Under the pieces are notes generated by a model. That model was not told where the DNA came from. It searched no databases and saw only the letters and a list, made by a program, of their open reading frames with translations. A stretch of 64,000 bases of DNA from positions 60,176-124,175 of the forward strand of contig NZ_JAAOCA010000016.1 in assembly GCF_014694385.1 (NCBI RefSeq). The letters run 5' to 3'. The position numbers and the translations under genes are program-made. Source of the stretch: Pseudomonas typographi (GTDB taxonomy: Bacteria > Pseudomonadota > Gammaproteobacteria > Pseudomonadales > Pseudomonadaceae). Below are positions 17,200 to 26,177 of this stretch, in pieces; position 1 is the first letter of the stretch, and every line of letters begins with the position of its first letter.

Positions 17200-18363
17200 A
17201 TGAGTACCTTCAAGCCGTTTACCTTCGATACCGTCGCCTCAATCGTCACCGAATGGGGTGCTGCGCGGCGCGTCGGCGAGATTCTCGGCAGCTGGACCGA
17301 GTCGCGCAACTTGCTGATTGTCACCGACAAGTTCCTGCACAGCAACGGCCTGCTGGATGCCGCCAAGGCTTCGCTGCTAAAGGCCGGCTTCACCCTGAGC
17401 GTCTTCGACGACGTGGTCGCCGATCCGCCCGAGTCGGTGCTGCACGATTGCGTCGGCCAGGCGCGCGCCGCCAACGTCGACCTGGTACTGGGCCTGGGGG
17501 GCGGCTCATCCATGGACATCGCCAAGCTCGCCGCCGTGCTCATCCCTTCGAGCCAGCAGCTGGCCGATCTCTACGGCATCGGCCAGGTCAAGGGCAGCCG
17601 CTTACCGCTGGTGCAGATCCCGACCACTGCAGGTACCGGTTCGGAGGTCACCAACATCACCATCCTGACCACCGGCGAAACCACCAAGATGGGCGTCGTG
17701 GCGCAGCAGTTGTACGCCGACAAAGTCATCCTCGACGCCGAGCTGACCACCGGCCTGCCAGCGCTGATCACCGCCGCCACTGGCATCGACGCCATGGTGC
17801 ACGCTATCGAGGCCTACACCAGCCGCCGTCGCAAGAATCCACTCTCCGACGCCCTCGCCCGCGAAGCCCTGCGGCTGCTGGCGAACAACCTGGTAGCCAC
17901 CTGCGAAGACGGCAACAATCGCCCGGCACGCGAAGCCATGCTGCTGGGCGCAACCCTGGCCGGCCAGGCCTTCGCCAACGCGCCAGTGGCCGCCGTGCAT
18001 GCCTTGGCCTATCCGCTGGGCGGCCATTACCACATCCCCCATGGCCTCTCCAACGCACTGATGCTCGGCCCGGTATTGCGCTTCAACCTCAGCGCCGCCG
18101 CGCCGTTGTATGCCGAGCTGGCCGACGTGCTGCTGGGCCCCAGCGACGGCACCGTCACTGACCGCGCGACAGGCTTCGTGGCGTTCATGGATGACCTGAT
18201 GAATCGCTCCGGTGCGCCGCGCCGCCTGCGGGACGTCAAGGTCACCGAGGACAGCCTGGCGCTGCTGGCCAGCGATGCCATGAAGCAGGAACGCCTACTG
18301 CAGAACAACCCCGTAGAGCTGTGCGAAGCCGATGCGCTGGCGCTCTACCAGGCCGCCTTCTAA
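17200..18363 (+). CDS. Iron-containing alcohol dehydrogenase
   Basis: A 387-residue group III (Fe-type) alcohol dehydrogenase. The NAD-binding GGGSSMD motif is at about residues 101-107, PTTAGTGSE follows, and the metal site is visible in GIDAMVHAIEAYTS and in HALAYPLGGHYHIPHG. It oxidises a primary alcohol or reduces an aldehyde. The start at 17200 avoids a 34-base overlap with the SDR. In this operon it probably oxidises the alcohol released by the monooxygenase/esterase pair (inference). Confidence 0.9.
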   Translation: MSTFKPFTFDTVASIVTEWGAARRVGEILGSWTESRNLLIVTDKFLHSNGLLDAAKASLLKAGFTLSVFDDVVADPPESVLHDCVGQARAANVDLVLGLGGGSSMDIAKLAAVLIPSSQQLADLYGIGQVKGSRLPLVQIPTTAGTGSEVTNITILTTGETTKMGVVAQQLYADKVILDAELTTGLPALITAATGIDAMVHAIEAYTSRRRKNPLSDALAREALRLLANNLVATCEDGNNRPAREAMLLGATLAGQAFANAPVAAVHALAYPLGGHYHIPHGLSNALMLGPVLRFNLSAAAPLYAELADVLLGPSDGTVTDRATGFVAFMDDLMNRSGAPRRLRDVKVTEDSLALLASDAMKQERLLQNNPVELCEADALALYQAAF

Positions 18364-18411
18364 CCCAGGCGCTTCGACTTCTTCCAGCGTCTAAAAACAA
18401 GGACCAAGCTC

Positions 18412-19893
18412 ATGTTGAACGCAGCACAATCGACCTACGACATCGTTATCCTGGGTGCCGGCTTCGGCGGCCTGGGCATGGCCGCCCAACTGAAAATGCA
18501 GGGCATCGACAACTTCATGGTGCTCGAGCGCGGCAACCGCATCGGCGGCGTGTGGCGCGACAACGCCTACCCCGGCGCGGCCTGCGACACCGAATCCCAC
18601 CTGTACTGCTACAGTTTTTTCCCGCACCTGCGGGTCAGCAAGATGTACGCCGAGCGCGATGAGCTGTTGCGCTACATGGACGCCCTGGCCGCACATTACG
18701 AAGTGCTGCCGCACGTTCAGTTGAACAGCGAACTGACCGAGGCGCGCTGGGATGACAGCGCCCAGCGCTGGGCCTTTGTACTGGCCGACGGCTCGCACCT
18801 GCAAGGGCGCTTCTTCGTCCCCGCCTGGGGTCAGTTGAACAAGCCGGCGATCCCCGCCTTCAAGGGCCTGGACAGCTTCGCCGGGCAGTACTTCCACTCC
18901 GCACAATGGCCGGACGATGCACAACTGGCCGGTAAGAAAGTCGCCAGCATCGGCGCCGCCGCCAGCGCCGTGCAGTACGTGCCAGAAGTGGCGAAGGAGG
19001 CCGCACAGTTGACCGTGTTCCAACGCAGCGCCAACTGGATCATGCCGCGCAACCAGATCGTCTTCACCCAGGAACAGCTCGATGCCTATAGCGCCAGACC
19101 CGAGTTGTTCCACGAGAGCCGCCGCGACCTGCACGCCTTTCGCGAGAACGGTTTTGCCCGCACCCGCCACGGCACCGACGCGCAGCAGGAAGGCATCAAA
19201 ATAGCCAGCGGTCACCTCGCCGCCCAGGTGCCGGACGCCGAGCTGCGCGCCAAGCTCACCCCCGACTACGAGTTCGCCTGCAAGCGCATCCTGCGCTCCG
19301 ACGACTACTACCCGGCCTTGATACGCAGCAACGTCAGCCTCGAAACCACCGCCATCGACCACTTCGCGCCCCAGGGCATCGTCGACAAGAACGGCACCCT
19401 GCATGAATTCGACGTGGTGATCTTCGGCACCGGCTTCGAGAGCCAGGCCTTTCAGGGCGACCTTCAAGTGATCGGCCGTAACGGCCAGACCCTGCACCAG
19501 CGCTGGCAGAACGGGGCCGAAGCCTACCTGGGCATGACCGTACCGGGATTCCCCAACCTGTTCATGATCTATGGCCCGAACACCAACCTGAACCACAACT
19601 CGATCATCACCATGCTGGAAATCCAGCAGCGCTACATCATCCAGGCCGTGCAGTGCCTTGAAGCACCGGCTTTGGACGTCACCGAAGAAGCCTTCAGTGC
19701 CTACAATGACGCGCTGCAGACAAACATGCAGTCTTCAGCGTTCTCCTCCGATTGCTCCAGCTGGTACAAGAATGCCGCCGGCAAGGTAATCAATAACTGG
19801 TCGGGCACCGTGGATGAATACCGCGCTCTGGCCACCGACTGGCGCGCGAGCGACTACCATCTGTTGGGTTTTTACAGCGAGGTCGTCTCATGA
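18412..19893 (+). CDS. Flavin monooxygenase, Baeyer-Villiger type
   Basis: A 493-residue FAD/NADPH monooxygenase. FAD loop GAGFGG (residues 15-20) and the Baeyer-Villiger fingerprint FxGxxxHxxxW are seen as FAGQYFHSAQW. The second Rossmann loop is unusual, SIGAAASAVQ, where an Ala replaces the usual second Gly. Such enzymes insert oxygen next to a ketone to give an ester or lactone. The stop overlaps the start of an HSL-type esterase by four bases (ATGA), the classic next step. Confidence 0.88.
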   Translation: MLNAAQSTYDIVILGAGFGGLGMAAQLKMQGIDNFMVLERGNRIGGVWRDNAYPGAACDTESHLYCYSFFPHLRVSKMYAERDELLRYMDALAAHYEVLPHVQLNSELTEARWDDSAQRWAFVLADGSHLQGRFFVPAWGQLNKPAIPAFKGLDSFAGQYFHSAQWPDDAQLAGKKVASIGAAASAVQYVPEVAKEAAQLTVFQRSANWIMPRNQIVFTQEQLDAYSARPELFHESRRDLHAFRENGFARTRHGTDAQQEGIKIASGHLAAQVPDAELRAKLTPDYEFACKRILRSDDYYPALIRSNVSLETTAIDHFAPQGIVDKNGTLHEFDVVIFGTGFESQAFQGDLQVIGRNGQTLHQRWQNGAEAYLGMTVPGFPNLFMIYGPNTNLNHNSIITMLEIQQRYIIQAVQCLEAPALDVTEEAFSAYNDALQTNMQSSAFSSDCSSWYKNAAGKVINNWSGTVDEYRALATDWRASDYHLLGFYSEVVS

Positions 19894-20864
19894 GGCAACG
19901 CATTGCACTGGACCTGGTCGCCGCCGATGCGGTGGACCTGGTCCGCGCATTTCGCGACAACGGCGAGGTGTCCTTCAAGGATGTCCCTCTGGCCGATGCT
20001 CGGGCCAACTACCTCAAGGTCTGCTCCGCCAATGGGGTGGCCTGGGAAGCGGTCGCCGAAGTCAGTACGCTGGCCTATCCGGTCATCCAAGGCAATGCCG
20101 CCTTGCGCCTATATCGCCCGGCAGGCAGCGCTGCCGACACGCTGACCCCATGGGTGTTGTTCATCCATGGCGGCGGTTGGGTGATCGGCAACCTCGACAG
20201 CCACGACAGTCTCTGTCGCAGCTTGGCCAACCAGTCCGGCGCCAGTGTGGTGGCGGTGGATTATCGCCTGGCGCCGGAGCATCCCTTTCCCGCGCCGCTG
20301 GACGACTGCCGGGCGGCGCTACAGTTCGTACGCGACAATGCCAGCGCTCTGCGGCTGGATCTGGACAACGCCGTGGTGGCCGGGGACAGCGCCGGCGGCA
20401 ACATGGCCACAGTGCTGGCCAACCATCCGGCGTATCAGGTCGAGGGGATCGCGTTCAAGGCGCAGGTGCTGTTCTATCCGGTCACCGACCTGACCGCCAG
20501 CCACGGCTCGTATCAACGGATCACTGACGGTTTCTCGCTGACGGCCAAGTCGATGTACTGGTTCCGGGAGCAGTATGTGCCCGCAGGTCAGAACCTGAGT
20601 GACGCGCGGCTATCGCCACTGCTGCATGCCGAGGGGCGCACGCAGCCGGATCTGTTCATCCTTACGGCGGGGCATGACCCGCTTGCGGATGAGGGCATCG
20701 CCTATGCCGCCGCGGCGGCCAGGGCGGGTACGGCGGTGGTGCATCACCACCTGCCCCGCCATGCCCATGGGGTAATGACCAACGCCGGCAGGATCGAGAG
20801 CGGCCGACGGTTGCTGGCCGAGGCGGCGGGGTTTATTGCCGATCGAGCGAAGGTTTCGCGCTGA
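19890..20864 (+). CDS. Alpha/beta hydrolase, HSL-family esterase
   Basis: A 324-residue esterase of the hormone-sensitive-lipase group: oxyanion motif HGGGWVIG, nucleophile GDSAGGN, acid in GHDPLADEG and His in RHAHGVMT. It is cytoplasmic (no signal peptide). Translationally coupled to the Baeyer-Villiger monooxygenase, it is well placed to split the ester or lactone that enzyme makes. Last gene of the operon; a REP-like repeat follows. Confidence 0.9.
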   Translation: MRQRIALDLVAADAVDLVRAFRDNGEVSFKDVPLADARANYLKVCSANGVAWEAVAEVSTLAYPVIQGNAALRLYRPAGSAADTLTPWVLFIHGGGWVIGNLDSHDSLCRSLANQSGASVVAVDYRLAPEHPFPAPLDDCRAALQFVRDNASALRLDLDNAVVAGDSAGGNMATVLANHPAYQVEGIAFKAQVLFYPVTDLTASHGSYQRITDGFSLTAKSMYWFREQYVPAGQNLSDARLSPLLHAEGRTQPDLFILTAGHDPLADEGIAYAAAAARAGTAVVHHHLPRHAHGVMTNAGRIESGRRLLAEAAGFIADRAKVSR

Positions 20865-20877
20865 CGGTAACGGCCCC

Positions 20878-20945
20878 TTTGCGGGCAGAGCCCACTCCCA
20901 TAGGTGCACACCCTGCCAATGCGGGAGCGAGTTCTGGTCGCGAAA
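20878..20945. repeat. REP-like extragenic repeat, copy A
   Basis: A 68-bp imperfect palindrome beginning TTTGCGGGCAGAGCCC and ending GGGAGCGAGTTCTGGTCGCGAAA. It matches the element at 23499-23567 over almost its whole length. Both lie just behind a stop codon. It fits the Pseudomonas repetitive extragenic palindrome type. Confidence 0.65.
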
Positions 20946-21031
20946 GGGACGGCAAAAACTGCACTAAATTGCGCTGTCGCATCGATTTACGGCGAGGATG
21001 TTTGCTCCCTCGCCTCAGGTACCTTGCTCGA

Positions 21032-22435
21032 TCAGGACTGGGCCACCTGCGCTTTGCCCGCTGCCATCGAACCCGCCAATCCCAGCACCGGAGCGAGCAG
21101 GAACACCAGCGGCAGATGATTGATCCACCACTGATCACTGCCCGTCATTACCGCGTAGTTGTCGATCATCATCAAGAACGCCACCAGCATGCTCACCCCA
21201 CCCAGCAACGGCGCGATCGCTGTGCTCCATAGCGGCTCACCAAAAGGCTCGCGCCGAAAATAGCGAAAGACCGCAAAGCTGGTCAGACACTGCAACAACA
21301 CGATGCCCAGCACGCCCATACCGAACAGCGCCACGCCCATCTGCAGATACGGGTGCTGACCCGCGGCGACAAAGGCCACAGTCACGCCCGCCACCAACGC
21401 CAGTTGCACCACCGTGCCGTTGAACGGCGAGTGATATTTGGGGTGAGTCTTGCCCATCCATGCCGGCAGGATGCCGCTGCGCGCCAGCGAAAAGTGATAG
21501 CGCGCCGCGCTCATGTGTAACGCCAGGAAGCCGGCGAACAGACTGGTGATCACCAGCACCTGCATGACCTGCGTCGCCAGGGTGCCGACGTATTGCGTGT
21601 TGATGATGAACAGGAACGACGCCGGATCGGCCGCCGCAGTGGCCTTGGCCTGTTCGACACCCGCCGCAGAGACCATCGCCCAGGTAGTGGTCAGGTAGAA
21701 CACCGCGATCAGGGCAATGGCGATATAGGTCGCGCGCGACACCGTGCGCCGTGCATCGCGGGCCTCTTCCCCGTAGATCACCGTTGCCTCGAAACCGATG
21801 AACGAGCCCAGCCCGAGGATCAAGCTCAGGCCCGCGCCGCTGCCCAGCACCAGGGAGGGATTGAACACCTCCAGGGAGAAGCCGTGAAAGCCTTTGTCCC
21901 ACAGCACCGCCAAGTCGAAGGCGAATAAGCTGATCACCTCCAGCAACAGGGCGATAGCCAGCACCTTGGCGCTGGCACCGACATCGAGGTAGCCCAGTAT
22001 CAAGGTCGCGGCCAGCCATAACACGCCGAACCACTGCCAACCGATGTCGATGCCGGTCAGGTCCTTGAGCACCAGGCTGCTGAAGAACGACAGGCTGCCG
22101 AAGGTGCCGATGGTAATCGCGTTGTAAGTCATCACCGCCAGCCAGGCGGCGATGCGCCCTGCCCGCTCGCCGAAGCCGGCGCTGATATAGGCGTAGAACG
22201 CCCCGGCGTTGGTGATGCGCTGGCTCATCTTCAAATAGCCCACGGCGAACACCGAAAAGATTAGCGCCGCGACGATGTAGGTGCCAGGCGTACCGGCGCC
22301 GGTACCTAGGGCGATGGACAGCGTGGTCAGCGACACCACGATGCCCATGGGCGCGACTGCGGCCAGCACCAGCAGCACCAGATCCTTGGTGTCCAGGGTG
22401 TCGCGTTTAAGTGAACTGTCTGCGGGATGCGACAT
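21032..22435 (-). CDS. APC-superfamily amino acid/amine permease
   Basis: A 467-residue permease with about twelve transmembrane helices; conserved APC features are the first helix (LVLLVLAAVAPMGIVVSLTTLS) and the IGFEATVIYGEEARDARRTVSRA loop. It should import an amino acid or amine. It is divergent from the SDR at 22683 and both promoters carry the cluster motif in the 247-bp gap. Only about 30% or less appears shared with the permease at 4578. Confidence 0.85.
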   Translation of the reverse strand: MSHPADSSLKRDTLDTKDLVLLVLAAVAPMGIVVSLTTLSIALGTGAGTPGTYIVAALIFSVFAVGYLKMSQRITNAGAFYAYISAGFGERAGRIAAWLAVMTYNAITIGTFGSLSFFSSLVLKDLTGIDIGWQWFGVLWLAATLILGYLDVGASAKVLAIALLLEVISLFAFDLAVLWDKGFHGFSLEVFNPSLVLGSGAGLSLILGLGSFIGFEATVIYGEEARDARRTVSRATYIAIALIAVFYLTTTWAMVSAAGVEQAKATAAADPASFLFIINTQYVGTLATQVMQVLVITSLFAGFLALHMSAARYHFSLARSGILPAWMGKTHPKYHSPFNGTVVQLALVAGVTVAFVAAGQHPYLQMGVALFGMGVLGIVLLQCLTSFAVFRYFRREPFGEPLWSTAIAPLLGGVSMLVAFLMMIDNYAVMTGSDQWWINHLPLVFLLAPVLGLAGSMAAGKAQVAQS

Positions 22436-22471
22436 GATTTCAGGGCCTCGAAAACAGAACGGAACGGCCCA

Positions 22472-22516
22472 AGGCTAACGTCGCAGCGCCGCTGTTCAAC
22501 AGGTTTCCAGCGGCCA
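22472..22516 (-). promoter_or_regulatory. Cluster motif upstream of APC permease
   Basis: On the minus strand TGGCC-N6-AACCTGTT (22516-22498) is followed after 20 bp by TAGCCT (22477-22472), a weak -10. Confidence 0.5.
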
Positions 22517-22568
22517 ATTTCGCTTCGCCCGGCGACCTCCCCAGCCATTTCCAACAGCGTGTACGCGT

Positions 22569-22612
22569 TGTCCGTTTCGCACCTGTTAATGCCCGCAGGG
22601 GCTTTTTAGACT
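22569..22612 (+). promoter_or_regulatory. Cluster motif and promoter of SDR 2
   Basis: TGTCC-N6-CACCTGTT (22569-22587) is followed after 19 bp by TAGACT (22607-22612). It forms a divergent pair with the site at 22498-22516. Confidence 0.6.
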
Positions 22613-22682
22613 CTTAGGCGAGACACCTTGCACGAGGGAGTTTCCCTCTGTTCAACCCCTGCTTGCCGATGGAGGCGACTCA

Positions 22683-23480
22683 ATGCGATTCAACAATAAA
22701 ATAGCCATTGTCACGGGTTCCAGTTCCGGCAACGGCCGCGCTATTTCCCTGGCGCTGGCGGCCGAAGGCGCCCGCCTGGTGTGCTCCGACCTCAAAAGCA
22801 GTGCCCGTCCGGAAGGTTTCGAGAGCGACCGGCACTTCGACACCGATCAACTGATCCGTGACAACGGCGGTGAAGCCATCTTCATCAAGGCCGACGTCTC
22901 TCGCTACGCTGACATGGAAGGGCTCGTAGCGGCCGCCGTCGAGCGCTTCGGGCGCCTGGACATCATGATCAACAACGCTGGCGTGGCGGTGGAGCTCAAG
23001 ACCATTGTCGAAGAAACCGAAGCCGATTACGACCTGACCATGAACGTCAATACCAAGGGCACTTGGCTGGGCTGCAAGTTCGCGATCACCCAGATGATGA
23101 AGCAGGACGTCAGCGACACCGGTACCCGCGGCAAGATCGTCAATATCTCTTCGATCGGCGGCCTAGTGGGCCTGGCCCAGGAGGCGTCCTACTGCGCCTC
23201 CAAGGGCGCGGTCAACAACCTGACCCGGCAACTGGCGGTGGACTTCGCCGCGCACAAGATCAACGTCAACGCCGTGTGCCCGGGCTTTCTCGCCACGGCC
23301 ATGGTGCGCCAGGAACTGGACGATCCGGAGATCAGGACACTGCTCGAAAACCTCACGCCCTGGCCGCGTATCGGCAACGTTCAGGACGTCGCCAAGGCGG
23401 TGACCTTCCTCGCCTCCGAAGACGCCCAGTGGATGACCGGTTCACTGCTGACGGTGGACGGCGCCTATACCGCTCAGTAA
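22683..23480 (+). CDS. Short-chain dehydrogenase/reductase 2
   Basis: A 265-residue classical SDR with TGSSSGNG cofactor loop, NNAG and catalytic YCASK. It shares with the SDR at 16353 the insertion after beta strand 2 (here SARPEGFESDRHFDTDQLI). GGAGG lies seven bases before the ATG. A single-gene unit with its own cluster-motif promoter; it should act on an alcohol/ketone pair in the same pathway. Confidence 0.88.
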   Translation: MRFNNKIAIVTGSSSGNGRAISLALAAEGARLVCSDLKSSARPEGFESDRHFDTDQLIRDNGGEAIFIKADVSRYADMEGLVAAAVERFGRLDIMINNAGVAVELKTIVEETEADYDLTMNVNTKGTWLGCKFAITQMMKQDVSDTGTRGKIVNISSIGGLVGLAQEASYCASKGAVNNLTRQLAVDFAAHKINVNAVCPGFLATAMVRQELDDPEIRTLLENLTPWPRIGNVQDVAKAVTFLASEDAQWMTGSLLTVDGAYTAQ

Positions 23481-23498
23481 ATCGCCTATAAGCCGAAG

Positions 23499-23567
23499 TT
23501 TCGCGGGCAGAGCCCGCTCCCACCGGTGTACACCGCTCAACCGCGGGAGCGAGTTCTGCACGCGAAA
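23499..23567. repeat. REP-like extragenic repeat, copy B
   Basis: Second copy of the palindromic repeat at 20878-20945, beginning TTTCGCGGGCAGAGCCCGC and ending GCGAGTTCTGCACGCGAAA. Confidence 0.65.
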
Positions 23568-23586
23568 CTCTTTCATTGTCGAGCAT

Positions 23587-23624
23587 AAAAAAGCGGCGCT
23601 ACCGAAGGGCAGCGCCTCTTTTTT
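23587..23624. terminator. Bidirectional terminator between SDR 2 and the aminotransferase
   Basis: GGCGCT (23595-23600) and AGCGCC (23611-23616) form a stem flanked by A and T runs, between the convergent genes ending at 23480 and 23638. Confidence 0.75.
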
Positions 23625-23637
23625 CATTGCCGAGCCA

Positions 23638-24972
23638 TCAGCCCTCGGCAGCTTCCTTGACCGCCTGACGCGCGGCATGCTCGGTTGCGGCGATAAAGCC
23701 ATCGACGTCCGCTTCGGTCATGACCGTCGACAGGAACGCCTTGCCGGTCTTGGCGATGTGATAGCCCTCGAGCACCAGATTGCGCTGCAGGCGTGTCACC
23801 CACTTGGACTCCTCCTCGCTGGAATAGCCGCTGCGGTAATCAGCGATTTCGCGCTGATGACCGAACACCATGAACATCGAGGAGAAACCGGTAACCTGAC
23901 CCGGGAAACCGGCCTTGGCGAACGCTTCGGTAACTCCGGCGCGCAGGCGATCACCCAGCACGTCCAGGCGATCGGATTCGGCCTGGGTATACAGGTCGAG
24001 GCAGATCTTGCCCGCGGTCATGGTGATCGGGTTGGCAGTGAAGGTACCGCTCCACGGCAGCAACGGCTTGCCCTCGCGGTGATCGAACACCTGCATGAAC
24101 GAGCGCAGGCCGGCTACGGCGCCCACCGGGAAGCCACCACCGATGATCTTCGCCAACACGGTGAGGTCCGGCTTGATGTTGAAGCGCGTCTGCGCGCCGC
24201 CGCGGTGGACGCGGAAGGTGATCACTTCATCGAGGATGAACACGGCGCCGATCTCGGTCGACACACGGCGGATCATCTGGATGAATTCCTGGGTGACCGG
24301 AACGAAACCGAAGTAGCTCGGTGCCGGGTCGATCAGGATCGCGGCGATGGCGTAGCGGTTGGCGAGGATGATGCGCTCGGCCGCTTCGACGTCATTGAAC
24401 GGAATCACCACCACGTCGTTCTTGACGCCTTCGGGCACGCCCTTGGAATAGCCCGTGGACTTGGGGTCATCGCCCCAGTTTTCCGGGGACGAGTCCAGGC
24501 TCACTTCGGCATAGTCGTACGAGCCGTGGTAAACGCCTTCGCATTTGACGATTTTCGAGCGGCCAGTGAACGCCCGTGCCGCCTTGATCGCGCACATCAC
24601 CGCTTCGGTACCGGAGTTGGAGAAGCGAATCCATTCAAAGCTCTCGGCGCGTTCGCACACGGTTTCGGCCAGGGCCACTTCGGGCTCGGTCGGCAGCGTG
24701 AAGGCGGTGCCCTTGGTGACCTGCTCCTGGATTGCCGCGACGATCGCCGGGTGTGCATGGCCGTGGATCAAGGACGCGAAGTTGTTCAGCAGGTCGAGCC
24801 GGCGCGTACCGTCTACATCAGTGACATAGGCACCCGAGCCACTGCCGGCATAGACCGGGAACGGCTCCTGCCAGGGCAGGATGCGGGTGATGCCACCTGG
24901 CATGACCTTGGTGGCGCGGTCGTAGAGGGCTTTGGAGCGACTGTGGTTTTCGGGCCATTTTGCAGCGGACAT
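23638..24972 (-). CDS. Class III aminotransferase, glutamate-1-semialdehyde aminomutase-like
   Basis: A 444-residue PLP enzyme. The PLP-phosphate SNSGTEAVMCAIKAARAFTG block, DEVITFR and the catalytic Lys in LAKIIGGGFPVGA place it with the glutamate-1-semialdehyde aminomutase (HemL-like) branch, of which several catabolic members act as transaminases. Start at 24972 has AAGGA about nine bases upstream. It is 58 bp behind the alpha/beta hydrolase and likely co-transcribed. A second pathway aminotransferase besides the class IV enzyme; it is unlikely to be the housekeeping HemL because of its context. Confidence 0.85.
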   Translation of the reverse strand: MSAAKWPENHSRSKALYDRATKVMPGGITRILPWQEPFPVYAGSGSGAYVTDVDGTRRLDLLNNFASLIHGHAHPAIVAAIQEQVTKGTAFTLPTEPEVALAETVCERAESFEWIRFSNSGTEAVMCAIKAARAFTGRSKIVKCEGVYHGSYDYAEVSLDSSPENWGDDPKSTGYSKGVPEGVKNDVVVIPFNDVEAAERIILANRYAIAAILIDPAPSYFGFVPVTQEFIQMIRRVSTEIGAVFILDEVITFRVHRGGAQTRFNIKPDLTVLAKIIGGGFPVGAVAGLRSFMQVFDHREGKPLLPWSGTFTANPITMTAGKICLDLYTQAESDRLDVLGDRLRAGVTEAFAKAGFPGQVTGFSSMFMVFGHQREIADYRSGYSSEEESKWVTRLQRNLVLEGYHIAKTGKAFLSTVMTEADVDGFIAATEHAARQAVKEAAEG

Positions 24973-25030
24973 AGTGGGATTCCTTGAAGCTGTCTTGAGT
25001 ACGGCGCGCGGACCGGGTTTTAGTAAAGGG

Positions 25031-25924
25031 TTACAGGTGGCGCTTGAACCACTCCAAGGCAGCGCCGCTGGAGGCTTTGAATTCACTCAGGTACGGATCG
25101 AAGTGACCGCAGTTCAGCAGCACCAGGTGCTTGGGCATCAAGGCTGTTTCGTACGCCTTGAGCGCGGCATCCGGCACCGTGACGGTGTCCTTGAGGGCGA
25201 CGATCAGTTGCAGTGGCGTCGGACTGATGCGGTCGATGGCATAACCGGGCTCGTACTCGTTGAGCAGCTCGATGCTCTTGAGCGTGACCTCGTTGCGCCA
25301 GGCCGGAGCCACGGTATCGCCGCTCTGGGTGAAGAAATCGTAGCAGTCCTGGCCAGGCAAGGCGCAATCGGCTTTCGGGTCCTCGGCCACCACCTCCATC
25401 AGCAGCGGCTCTTCGCCGGCGTAACGGGCGGCGCGATCGGCCTCGAAGGCTTCGATCAGGCCGGGCATCAAGTCAGGGCGCACGGCCATGCGCACATCGG
25501 CCGAGCCGCTGATGGCCGGCACCTGGGACGATACGCATTTGACCCGACGGTCGAACGCCGCCACCTGCAATACGTGGCCGCCGCTGTAGCTCGAGCCCCA
25601 CACGCCGATGCGCGATGCATCGATGTTGTCCAGGCTGCTGACATAGGTGATGGCGTCGCGGTAATCGCGCACCTGCAACTGCGGATCGGCCTCCTGGCGC
25701 GGCAGGCCTTCGCTGGCGCCGAAATTGCGGTTGTCGAAGACCAGCACCGCGAAGCCGTTTTGCGCGAACAGCTCAGCATAACGATCCAGGTACTGCTCCT
25801 TGACCGCGGTAAAGCCATGGGCCATGACGATCACCGGGTGCTGGCCTGCCGCGCCTGCCGGCACATATAGCCAACCTTTCAAGATCAGGCCGTCGGTGGT
25901 CTTGAAGCTGATATCGCTACGCAT
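25031..25924 (-). CDS. Alpha/beta hydrolase (S15/dienelactone-hydrolase-like)
   Basis: A 297-residue hydrolase with the nucleophile elbow GSSYSGG, a HGFTAVKEQY oxyanion region near residue 36 and a C-terminal catalytic His in LNCGHFDPY. It resembles the xaa-Pro/acyl-peptide or esterase group that acts on small acyl substrates. Start at 25924 has AGGAGA six bases upstream. It heads an operon with the GSA-type aminotransferase and is divergent from the PhyH oxygenase at 26178. Confidence 0.85.
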   Translation of the reverse strand: MRSDISFKTTDGLILKGWLYVPAGAAGQHPVIVMAHGFTAVKEQYLDRYAELFAQNGFAVLVFDNRNFGASEGLPRQEADPQLQVRDYRDAITYVSSLDNIDASRIGVWGSSYSGGHVLQVAAFDRRVKCVSSQVPAISGSADVRMAVRPDLMPGLIEAFEADRAARYAGEEPLLMEVVAEDPKADCALPGQDCYDFFTQSGDTVAPAWRNEVTLKSIELLNEYEPGYAIDRISPTPLQLIVALKDTVTVPDAALKAYETALMPKHLVLLNCGHFDPYLSEFKASSGAALEWFKRHL

Positions 25925-26001
25925 GGGCATCTCCTGCAATGGGCGAACCGGGCATCACGCCGGCCTTTTTCAGCAGATGGTGCGGGCGCGCGGCAACGGC
26001 G

Positions 26002-26020
26002 GACAGGTTCGCGGTGGCCA
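26002..26020 (-). promoter_or_regulatory. Cluster motif upstream of alpha/beta hydrolase
   Basis: On the minus strand TGGCC-N6-AACCTGTC. The expected -10 position holds no convincing hexamer, so this is the weakest site of the set. Confidence 0.4.
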
Positions 26021-26073
26021 AACTTCTGTGCACACCAGCCAAATCTGGCGGTGGCCGTCAAAGCGCAGATAAA

Positions 26074-26117
26074 TGGCCTCTGTCCACCTGTTTGGCCCCA
26101 TTGGCCGGTCCTACTAT
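26074..26117 (+). promoter_or_regulatory. Cluster motif and promoter of PhyH 2
   Basis: TGGCC-N6-CACCTGTT (26074-26092) is followed after 19 bp by TACTAT (26112-26117), 60 bp before the start codon. Confidence 0.7.
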
Positions 26118-26177
26118 CGGTCCATGCCTTGCGACATCGCGCAAGTCACTCAGCGTCCCATACGACTGGAGAACCTC

